From: Sphingomonadaceae bacterium
GTDB taxonomy: Bacteria; Pseudomonadota; Alphaproteobacteria; Sphingomonadales; Sphingomonadaceae
Direction of reading: 5' to 3'
DNA length: 64,000 nt
Assembly: GCA_947476425.1 (NCBI GenBank)
Contig: CANJQJ010000002.1
Span: forward strand, 1-64,000
Shown one piece after another: positions 55,031 to 62,511 of the stretch. Made by a program: the position numbers and the translations under genes. The notes below the pieces were generated by a model. It did no database searches. It was not told where the DNA came from and worked only from the letters and a program-made list of their open reading frames with translations. Position 1 is the stretch's first letter, and every line of letters begins with the position of its first letter.

Positions 55031-56434
55031 TCAATCCCCGGTGAGGATCCGATCGACGAGCTGCTTCACCGTCGGGACGAACCCGTTCGAATAGAAGGGA
55101 TCCTGCTTGAATGTATAGGCCGAATGGCCCGCAAACATCAGGTTCTGGTCGATCGGGCCGCCATGCCCGATATCCTGCAATGTCTTCTGGATGCAGAAGC
55201 TGCGCGGATCGGCGAGCCGCCCGGTCGAATTCGCCTCATTGTCGGCCCAGGCGGAAAAGCTGCACTGGCTGAGGCAGCCCATGCAATCGGCCTGGTCCTT
55301 GCGGATCAGGTCGCGTTCCTCGGGGGTGACGAACACCAGCGTATTGTCCGGAGTTTTCAGCCCGGATGTAAAGCCGTGGCCGTGCCATTCGCGCGCGCGC
55401 AGCAGGTCGTTGCGCGTGACCCAGTAGCTCTTGCCCTTGACGCCGACGTCGAGCTGGAACTGATGATCGCCCGCCGCCTCGCCTGAAAAGGCGATCTGCC
55501 GTTCCGAGCGTGCTTCGAGATTGCGCAGGAAGGGATTGTGAACCGCGGACGAGTAGAAGCCGGTCGGCGAGAAGCGGTGGAGCAGGATGTCACCATCGTC
55601 GAGCTGCGGAAGGCGATTCTTCCACTCCTCCGAGATCGGGCTTTCCATGGTCAGCAACGGACGCGTGCCGAACTGGAAGGCGATCGAGCCGAGTTCAGGA
55701 TTGTCGATCCAGTGGTTCCAGTCGCGAAGATACCAGACGCCGCCAGCCATGATGATCGGGACTTCGTCGGAAATGCCGCCTTCGCGCATCGTTTCGCGCA
55801 GTGCCTTGACGCGGGGATAGGGATCCTCGGGCTTCAGCGGATCTTCGGCATTGGAAAGGCCGTTATGTCCGCCCGCCAGCCAGGGATCCTCATAGACCAC
55901 CGCTGCCAGCCACTGTGCTGCCTTGGAATAGGCGCGCTTCCACAGCGCACGAAACGCGCGCGCGGAACTGATGATCGGAAGATAGTGGACGCCGTAATGC
56001 TCGGCGATTTCCGAGAGCTTGTACGGCATGCCGGCACCGCAGGTTACGCCGGCGACCATGCCGCGGGTGCGTTCGAGAACGCCCTCGAGCACGCGCTGCG
56101 CGCCGCCCATCTCCCACAGCACGTTGATGTTGATCGCGCCCTTGCCGCCCGACATTTCGTAGGCGCGTTCGACCTGAATGACCGCGCCCTGGATCGCATA
56201 TTCGACGAGTTCGTCATGCCGTTCGCGACGGGTGAGCTTGTTATAGACCTGGCGAATGATCTTGCCGTTGGGATCATAGCTGTCGGCATTGACTGCCGAC
56301 ACCGTGCCGATGCCCCCGGCCGCCGCCCAGGCGCCAGAGCTCATATGGTTGGACACTGCGACGCCCTTGCCGCCTTCGATAACCGGCCAGACTTCGCGTC
56401 CGCCATAGTTAATCGGTCGAAGACCCTTGAACAA
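55031..56434 (-). CDS. Nitronate monooxygenase family protein with C-terminal Cys cluster
   Basis: 467-residue FMN TIM-barrel protein of the NMO/2-nitropropane dioxygenase family: GGIGTVSAVNAD near the N-terminus, GVTCGAGMPYKL, IIMAGGVWYL and IAFQFGTRPLLT. It is about 100 residues longer than typical NMO; the extra C-terminal part has Cys384, Cys387, Cys391 and Cys414 (CMGCLSQC), which could bind iron-sulfur or zinc. TTG 56434 with GGGGAGGG upstream. Function unknown; not safely a nitroalkane enzyme. Confidence 0.85.
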   Translation of the reverse strand: MFKGLRPINYGGREVWPVIEGGKGVAVSNHMSSGAWAAAGGIGTVSAVNADSYDPNGKIIRQVYNKLTRRERHDELVEYAIQGAVIQVERAYEMSGGKGAININVLWEMGGAQRVLEGVLERTRGMVAGVTCGAGMPYKLSEIAEHYGVHYLPIISSARAFRALWKRAYSKAAQWLAAVVYEDPWLAGGHNGLSNAEDPLKPEDPYPRVKALRETMREGGISDEVPIIMAGGVWYLRDWNHWIDNPELGSIAFQFGTRPLLTMESPISEEWKNRLPQLDDGDILLHRFSPTGFYSSAVHNPFLRNLEARSERQIAFSGEAAGDHQFQLDVGVKGKSYWVTRNDLLRAREWHGHGFTSGLKTPDNTLVFVTPEERDLIRKDQADCMGCLSQCSFSAWADNEANSTGRLADPRSFCIQKTLQDIGHGGPIDQNLMFAGHSAYTFKQDPFYSNGFVPTVKQLVDRILTGD

Positions 56435-56511
56435 TCATCCCTCCCCAGTCGTAAGAGGGCGCCTATAGGGGGCTTGGAAGGAAAATGCGCGAAAAAATAT
56501 CTGGCTGTTGT

Positions 56512-57633
56512 TCAGGCTTCAGAATTGGTTGGCGGACTGTCCCGTCCTACAGCGGCCGCATAGAGCGCGCGATAAGAAGCTATCATCTGCCCTTCGCCAA
56601 AGCTTTGCAAGGCCTTGTCACGATTTTGATCGCCGATTTGACGGCGAAGCGCCTTGTCTGCCGCGAGGGTCGCGATTGCCATTGCAAAGCCTTCCTCGTC
56701 ACCGACAGGAACGATGAACGGCAAGTTCGCCGGGGCGACCATGTTGCGGATATCGCCGACATCCGTCGCAACTGCGGGCAATCCGGCTGCCATCGCCTCG
56801 ATAAGCGAGATCGGTTGCTGCTCGCTGTCGGACGATAATGCGAAGATATCGAAGCGACGCACGGCATCGGCGGGCGCGAGATGGCCGGGCAGTTCAACGC
56901 GGTCAGCGACGCCATGCGCCTGAGCCTCGGCAAGGATGCCGTCACGCTCGGGGCCCTGCCCTGCGATGAGCAGATTGCCCGCCATTCCGGAACGAGCGAA
57001 GGCACGAACCAGCAATGGCAGGTTCTTGACCGGCCGCAGCCCAGCCAGCGTGCCGATCGCCGGCAATTCACGCTCGTCCGAACGCACATATTCCCCAAGG
57101 TCGATTCCGTTCGCGATGCGAAGCACGCGCTCGTCAGGTTGCCGCCAGATCTCCCGCGCGATCCGTTCGAGCTTCATCGAGGGCACGACCACGCGTTGGG
57201 CAGCACCAAGCATCAGCCTGCGGAACCAGACGCGCGCGGGCTTCTGCCGATCCAGTTCGTCATGATTGAAGCCGTCCTCATGATGGATCAACGGCGGCAA
57301 TCGGAGGAATGGCGCGTAGAGCCTGCGGGCGCCGACGGCATCCATCGCCCCCCAATTATAAGTCAGCACAAGGTCGAAGCGCTGCATGTAGCGAGCCAGA
57401 TGCAGATAGCGCAGCGGTGATGGCTTGCCGACGATAGGGGGATGATCCGTCGGGAAATCGACCCGGATCGAGGGATCGATCGCAGCGCGCGCGCCGAGCG
57501 CATCGTGCACCGCGCTGAGAATCGTGTGTTCCGCCCAGTCCCCGAACGCATTCATCAGCCGGCAGGCGCGCGCTTCCTTGCCGCCGAGACTGAAGGTCGA
57601 GTGAACGTGAAGGATACGAACCGGACGAGTCAC
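56512..57633 (-). CDS. Glycosyltransferase family 4 protein
   Basis: 373-residue GT-B glycosyltransferase: LHVHSTFSLGGKEARA at the N-terminus, VPSMKLERIA, IANGIDLGEY, GTLAGLRPVKNLPLLVRAF and the donor-site ALSSDSEQQPISLIEAMAAG with the EX7E-type pattern. It probably uses a nucleotide sugar to build a surface glycan. GTG 57633 overlaps the alpha/beta hydrolase stop by 4 bases. No other glycan genes adjoin. Confidence 0.9.
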   Translation of the reverse strand: MTRPVRILHVHSTFSLGGKEARACRLMNAFGDWAEHTILSAVHDALGARAAIDPSIRVDFPTDHPPIVGKPSPLRYLHLARYMQRFDLVLTYNWGAMDAVGARRLYAPFLRLPPLIHHEDGFNHDELDRQKPARVWFRRLMLGAAQRVVVPSMKLERIAREIWRQPDERVLRIANGIDLGEYVRSDERELPAIGTLAGLRPVKNLPLLVRAFARSGMAGNLLIAGQGPERDGILAEAQAHGVADRVELPGHLAPADAVRRFDIFALSSDSEQQPISLIEAMAAGLPAVATDVGDIRNMVAPANLPFIVPVGDEEGFAMAIATLAADKALRRQIGDQNRDKALQSFGEGQMIASYRALYAAAVGRDSPPTNSEA

Positions 57634-58502
57634 GCCTCGATCCGCGCCAGCAGTCGATCGATCGCGGCGATCGATTGGGGCTCGGTCAGGACCGGTGCAT
57701 GGCCGACGCGTGGAACGGTCACGAGATCAAGCTCGGGATGGCGCTCGACCATTTGCGCGGCGGTCTCCTCGCTCAGCAATTCGGAGATTTCGCCGCGGAT
57801 CAATGTGGTGGGAATGTCGCGCAATGCGTCGAAGGCGGGCCACAGGTCGACCCCGGCCTCGCCGCCCGGCAGACGCAACGGTTCGGCAATCTTCATGTCA
57901 TAGTCGAATTCGATGCGGCCTGCCCGCGTCAGCCGGCAGAGGCGCTTTGCCATGGCGAGCCATTCCTCGAGATCATAATCCGGAAAGGCGTGTGCATTGT
58001 TGACCGCAATCGCGCGGGCCGCATGCACCCAGGTCGGCCAGTTCGCCTGCTTGCCGACATAGGACTTGATCCGCGCCAGCCCCGCCGCGCCGAGATCTGG
58101 CCCGACGTCGTTGAGCAGGGCGCCGGCAATCGGAACACTTCGCATCGCGGCGAGCACCATGGTCATGATCCCGCCGAGCGACGTGCCGAACAATATCACC
58201 CGTTCGAGCTTCAACTCGGCGATCAGCGCCGAAACGTCCTGCACATAGGTCAGCGGCACATAGGTCAGCGAATCCTTGGCATAGGCGCTCTCGCCCCGGC
58301 CGCGCATCTCGGGACAGATTACCCGCCATTCACCTGCCAGCCGCTCGGCGACCTCGGCGAAATCGCGTGCATTCCGAGTCAGGCCGGGAAGGCAGATGAT
58401 CGGGGGGCGCCCGTTCTCCGCCGTCGCTGGATCCACATAATCGCGGTAATGAAGTCGCAGCCCGTCGTTGGACCACCAGTATCCGTCAGTCCAGATCGCC
58501 AT
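57630..58502 (-). CDS. Alpha/beta hydrolase
   Basis: 290 residues with ICLPGLTRNARDFAEVA near the oxyanion region, RGRGESAYA, the nucleophile elbow FGTSLGG (Ser), an acid around IRGEISELLS, and His in VPRVGHAPVL. Esterase, lipase or dehalogenase-like; substrate unknown. ATG 58502. Divergent from selO with only 36 bases between starts, so the two share a very short promoter region. Confidence 0.88.
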   Translation of the reverse strand: MAIWTDGYWWSNDGLRLHYRDYVDPATAENGRPPIICLPGLTRNARDFAEVAERLAGEWRVICPEMRGRGESAYAKDSLTYVPLTYVQDVSALIAELKLERVILFGTSLGGIMTMVLAAMRSVPIAGALLNDVGPDLGAAGLARIKSYVGKQANWPTWVHAARAIAVNNAHAFPDYDLEEWLAMAKRLCRLTRAGRIEFDYDMKIAEPLRLPGGEAGVDLWPAFDALRDIPTTLIRGEISELLSEETAAQMVERHPELDLVTVPRVGHAPVLTEPQSIAAIDRLLARIEA

Positions 58503-58538
58503 GGTTGCACCTTTTTCCAGCGCGCCCCATATCGCGGT

Positions 58539-59936
58539 ATGCCCGCTTTACCGCAACCTTCCGATTATCGGCCCGATCCGGTGATTCTCGAATTGGCCGA
58601 CTTCATCGGCGATCCAGTCGAAGCTGCGCGCTTCCCGGCTACCATCCTGCGCTTTCGCAATGATCGCTGGTCCCCCGCCATCGGGCTCGACACGCTGACA
58701 GACGATGCCTGGCTGGCACATTTCGGCCGCTTCGAGCCGCTACCCGGCAATCTCCCGCAGCCACTCGCGCTGCGCTATCACGGGCACCAGTTCCGATCCT
58801 ACAATCCCGATCTGGGCGACGGGCGCGGCTTTCTCTTTGCGCAGCTGCGCGACAATGCCGATCGCCTGCTCGATCTCGGCACCAAGGGATCGGGACAGAC
58901 GCCGTACAGCCGCTTCGGCGATGGCCGGCTGACCCTGAAGGGCGGCATGCGCGAGGTTCTCGCCACCGAGATGCTGGAGTCGCTTGGCGTCGAGACCTCG
59001 AAGAGCTTCTCGCTGATCGAGACCGGCGAGGCGCTCGACCGCAACGACGAACCCTCGCCAACCCGCTCGGCGGTGCTCGTCCGTCTCAGCCATGGTCATA
59101 TCCGCATCGGCTCGTTCCAGCGGCTGGCGACGATCGGCGATACCGAGGCACTTGCCCGGCTCGTCGACTATGCGCTGGTTCATTACCATGGCGACACGCC
59201 GGGCGACGAGGCGCCGGCCCGGCTGCTGCACCATGTCATCGCGAAGACCGCCCGTCTCGCTGCCTCATACATGGCTGCCGGCTTCGTCCATGGCGTGCTC
59301 AACAGCGACAATATCGCAATCTCGGCTGAAAGCTTCGACTATGGCCCGTGGCGCTTCACCCCGCACTGGGAACCAGGCTTCACCGCCGCCTATTTCGACC
59401 AGACCGGCCTCTACTGCTTCGCGCGCCAGGCCCAGGCGATCCATTGGGATGTCGTCCAGCTCGCGGTTGCGCTTCGCGAGCTTGCGCCTGCCGAGGCCTT
59501 GATCCCAGCGCTCGAAGCCTTCCCCGGCCTTTACGAGACGGCGCTCCACCGCGCATTGATCGATCGGCTTGGCGTGGTTCCGCGTGGCGATGCCGAGGAC
59601 GCCGAACTTGCCACGTCGATCGTCGATTCGCTCGACGGGAACGACCTGTTGATCGACCGCTTCTTCTTCGACTGGCGAGGCGGAAGAGAGCGCGCGCAAA
59701 CTTATGATGCGCCCGTTTTCGACCGGTTCAGGAAGCTTGTCGCAAGCTATGCGCCTGTCGGCCCGATGACGCACGCATATTGGTCCGATGCCGAACCTTG
59801 CTCGATGCATGTCGACGAGGTCGAATCTATCTGGAGCCGGATTGACGTGGCCGATGACTGGACGCCATTTTACGACAAGGTCGCTGCGATCCGCCGAATG
59901 GGTGAAGCCCATCGGGAAATCGGCGAGCATGGGTGA
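58539..59936 (+). CDS. selO: Protein adenylyltransferase SelO (YdiU)
   Basis: 465-residue pseudokinase-fold enzyme that transfers AMP to protein Ser/Thr/Tyr, part of redox-stress responses. Signatures: YHGHQFRSYNPDLGDGRG, LDLGTKGSGQTPYSRFGDGR (20-residue motif shown in full), LKGGMREVLATEM, and GFVHGVLNSDNIAISAESFD with the metal-binding Asn/Asp. ATG 58539 (MPALPQPSDYRPDP); the in-frame codons before it run antisense through the hydrolase. Shorter than E. coli YdiU (478). Confidence 0.94.
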   Translation: MPALPQPSDYRPDPVILELADFIGDPVEAARFPATILRFRNDRWSPAIGLDTLTDDAWLAHFGRFEPLPGNLPQPLALRYHGHQFRSYNPDLGDGRGFLFAQLRDNADRLLDLGTKGSGQTPYSRFGDGRLTLKGGMREVLATEMLESLGVETSKSFSLIETGEALDRNDEPSPTRSAVLVRLSHGHIRIGSFQRLATIGDTEALARLVDYALVHYHGDTPGDEAPARLLHHVIAKTARLAASYMAAGFVHGVLNSDNIAISAESFDYGPWRFTPHWEPGFTAAYFDQTGLYCFARQAQAIHWDVVQLAVALRELAPAEALIPALEAFPGLYETALHRALIDRLGVVPRGDAEDAELATSIVDSLDGNDLLIDRFFFDWRGGRERAQTYDAPVFDRFRKLVASYAPVGPMTHAYWSDAEPCSMHVDEVESIWSRIDVADDWTPFYDKVAAIRRMGEAHREIGEHG

Positions 59937-59945
59937 GGAACGCGC

Positions 59946-61361
59946 TTGAGCCGTGAAATAGTATCGATCGAACCTGCCACCGGCGCCGTGCTGTGGACCG
60001 GCGCTACTGGCGATGTCGATGCCGAGGTCAAGCGTGCCCGCGATTCCTGGGCGAGCTGGGCAGCCCGGCCGCTGACGGTGCGGATGGAATGCCTGCGTCG
60101 CTACGCCAATGTCGTGCGCAGCCATGCCGATGCCTTTGCGGACCTGATCGCACGCGAGACCGGAAAGCCGCTCTGGGAAGCGCGCAGCGAGATCGACAGC
60201 GTCATCGCCAAGGTCGAAATCTCGATCTCCGCCTATACCGAGCGCACCGCCCAGCGCCGGCTCGAGGGTGCGATGGGCGCGATCAATTCGGTTCGCCACA
60301 AGCCCCATGGGGTGCTCGCGGTGCTCGGCCCCTATAATTTCCCCGCGCATCTACCAAACGGGCACATCGTCCCAGCCTTGCTGGCGGGCAATGCGGTTGT
60401 GTTCAAACCTTCGGAAAAGACGCCGGCGACCGGCGAGATGCTGGTGCGCTGCTTCCACGAGGCGGGGATCCCCGAGGGCGTCATCCGCCTCCTTGTCGGC
60501 GATATCGCGGAGGGCAAGGCACTCGCCGGCCACGCCGGGATCGATGGCCTCCTGTTCACCGGCTCGGCAGGCGCGGGGCTCGCGCTCCATCGCCAGTTCG
60601 CTGAAACCCCGAACAAGATCCTCGCGCTTGAAATGGGTGGCAACAACCCGCTTGTCGTCTGGGACATGCCCGACGTCGCGACCGCCGCAACAGTCGTCGT
60701 GCAATCCGCATTTCTCTCGGCGGGACAGCGTTGCACCTGCGCGCGCCGCTTGATCGTCCGCGAAGGCGAGCATGTCGCCCTGCTCGCCGAGATCGACAAG
60801 ATCGTGAAGCGGATCATCATTGACGAACCGCACGCCAACCCGGCCCCCTTCATGGGTCCCGTGATCGACAATGATGCGGCCGAAAAGGTGATGGAAGGCT
60901 TTCTCAACCTGATGATGAAGGGCGGCCGCCCGCATAGTCACATGAGCCGGCCATTCCCCGACAGGCCGTTCCTGACGCCAACGATCATCGACGTGACCAA
61001 CGTCGCCAATCGACCCGACACCGAATATTTCGGTCCGCTGCTGCAGTTGATCCGCGTTCCGGATTTCGACGCGGCGATTGCCGAGGCCAACGCGACCCGC
61101 TTCGGCCTCTCCGCTTCGCTGATCAGCCGCAGCCCGGAACTTTACGACCGCTTCTGGTCGAATGTTCGTGCCGGGGTGATCAACTGGAACCGCCCGACCA
61201 ACGGCGCGCCCTCCAACGCACCGTTCGGCGGCATCGGCATTTCGGGCAATCATCGCCCCAGCGCTTATTATGCGGCGGATTACTGCGCTTATCCGGTAAC
61301 CTCGTCGGAAAGCGAACATCTGCGCGGCGCGATCGGGATCGGCTTGAAGGAATTGGGATAA
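59946..61361 (+). CDS. astD: Succinylglutamate-semialdehyde dehydrogenase (AstD-like)
   Basis: 471-residue aldehyde dehydrogenase: NAD site GPYNFPAHLPNGHIVPALLA and LLFTGSAGAG, catalytic Glu in LALEMGGNNPLVVW and catalytic Cys in SAGQRCTCARR, plus FNVRAGVINWNRPT-like C-terminus (WSNVRAGVINWNRPT). The MGGNNPL and GQRCTCARR forms are AstD-like. No astA, astB, astC or astE is adjacent, so the step in arginine catabolism is assumed from sequence only. TTG 59946 with GAGGAA upstream; 9 bases after selO. Confidence 0.87.
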   Translation: MSREIVSIEPATGAVLWTGATGDVDAEVKRARDSWASWAARPLTVRMECLRRYANVVRSHADAFADLIARETGKPLWEARSEIDSVIAKVEISISAYTERTAQRRLEGAMGAINSVRHKPHGVLAVLGPYNFPAHLPNGHIVPALLAGNAVVFKPSEKTPATGEMLVRCFHEAGIPEGVIRLLVGDIAEGKALAGHAGIDGLLFTGSAGAGLALHRQFAETPNKILALEMGGNNPLVVWDMPDVATAATVVVQSAFLSAGQRCTCARRLIVREGEHVALLAEIDKIVKRIIIDEPHANPAPFMGPVIDNDAAEKVMEGFLNLMMKGGRPHSHMSRPFPDRPFLTPTIIDVTNVANRPDTEYFGPLLQLIRVPDFDAAIAEANATRFGLSASLISRSPELYDRFWSNVRAGVINWNRPTNGAPSNAPFGGIGISGNHRPSAYYAADYCAYPVTSSESEHLRGAIGIGLKELG

Positions 61362-61413
61362 ACTTCTCCTACCCTCCCCCCAAGAAGCCCTGATTTGTAT
61401 AGCGATCCAACCC

Positions 61414-61427
61414 GGCCCATTTGGGCC
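61414..61427 (+). promoter_or_regulatory. Small hairpin just before the cobA start
   Basis: GGCCC-ATTT-GGGCC, a perfect 5-bp stem, ends 2 bases before ATG 61430 and covers the place of the ribosome binding site. It could limit initiation. If TTG 61421 is the start it would be partly coding. Confidence 0.4.
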
Positions 61428-61429
61428 TC

Positions 61430-62218
61430 ATGGCATCTCTCCTCGATCCGACCGCCCGCGGGCGCGTAATCCTTGTCGGCGCCGGTCCGGGCGATCCCGA
61501 CCTGCTGACCTTGCGCGCCGTCGAGGCCCTCCGCAGCGCCGACGTCGTCGTCCATGACGGCCTCGTCGATCCACGCGTCCTCGATTTCGCGCCAGCCGAT
61601 GCACAGCGCATCTCGGTCGCCAAGCAGCGTGCGCGCCACACCATGTCGCAGGATGCGATCAACGCACTGATCATCGCGCATGTCCGCACCGGGGCGATCG
61701 TCGTCCGCCTCAAGGGCGGCGATCCTTTCATCTTCGGCCGCGGCGGCGAGGAAGTCGAAGCGGCTCGCGAAGCAGGCTTGCGTGTCGAGGTCGTCCCCGG
61801 CGTTTCCTCGGCACTTGGTTGCGCCGCAGAAGCGATGCTTCCGCTCACCCATCGCGACTGGTCCAGCGCGGTCAGCTTCGTCGCCGGCCAGTGCAAGGGC
61901 CTTTCCGACCAGAATTGGTCGGGGCTTGCCGGTCAGGGTCGCACGCTCGTGATCTACATGGGTGTCGCCACGGCTCAGGATATCGCCGACAAGCTGATGA
62001 ATGACGGCGTTGCGCCCGACATGCCGGTTGCAATTCTCGAGCGCGGCACGCTACCGGGCAGCCGCGCGTTGCGCACGCTGCTCGCCGATCTCGGCGAACT
62101 GGTAACGCGCGAACAGGTGAAAAGCCCGGCGATCATAGTCGTGGGCGAGGTCGTGCTGCTGTCCGATGCGGAGAATCGCATGCGGGCGCTGGCCGGCAAA
62201 GTGGAGATGCAGAATTGA
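61430..62218 (+). CDS. cobA: Uroporphyrinogen-III C-methyltransferase
   Basis: SAM-dependent methylation to precorrin-2, first step to siroheme. 262 residues: VILVGAGPGDPDLLTLRAVE, DVVVHDGLVD, VRLKGGDPFIFGRGGEEV and VVPGVSSALG. It lacks the CysG N-terminal dehydrogenase/ferrochelatase half. ATG 61430 preferred over TTG 61421. It opens an operon with a DUF2849 gene and a siroheme reductase, so the product is most likely siroheme for that enzyme, not cobalamin. Confidence 0.93.
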   Translation: MASLLDPTARGRVILVGAGPGDPDLLTLRAVEALRSADVVVHDGLVDPRVLDFAPADAQRISVAKQRARHTMSQDAINALIIAHVRTGAIVVRLKGGDPFIFGRGGEEVEAAREAGLRVEVVPGVSSALGCAAEAMLPLTHRDWSSAVSFVAGQCKGLSDQNWSGLAGQGRTLVIYMGVATAQDIADKLMNDGVAPDMPVAILERGTLPGSRALRTLLADLGELVTREQVKSPAIIVVGEVVLLSDAENRMRALAGKVEMQN

Positions 62219-62511
62219 AGATCGTGACCGGAAATGACCTGGAAACGGGTGCGGTGACCTGGTGGAGCGGCGACGGCTGGTCGCTGCACATCGCGGATGC
62301 CGTCGATGTTGGTGCCCATGGCGAGGCGATCGCAGCGACCGAGGAGGCAACCCGCCGGGTCAATGCTCCCTATGTCATCGAAGCCGATGCCACGTCGCAG
62401 GGGCCCCGCCCCGCGCATATCAAGGATCGAATCCGCGCGGTCGGGCCGACGGTCCGCCTCGATCTCAACATCAAGCCCGCCGATCCAACGGCGGGAAGCT
62501 GGGTGATCTGA
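62215..62511 (+). CDS. DUF2849 domain protein of the siroheme/sulfite reduction operon
   Basis: 98-residue protein matching the DUF2849 family (GAVTWWSGDGWSLHIADA, YVIEADAT, PAHIKDRIRA). No catalytic motif is seen. TTG 62215 overlaps the cobA stop (TTGA) and its own stop overlaps the next ATG (TGATG), so all three are coupled. The family is regularly found between these two genes in alphaproteobacteria; a role in sulfite reductase function is inferred. Confidence 0.88.
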   Translation: MKIVTGNDLETGAVTWWSGDGWSLHIADAVDVGAHGEAIAATEEATRRVNAPYVIEADATSQGPRPAHIKDRIRAVGPTVRLDLNIKPADPTAGSWVI

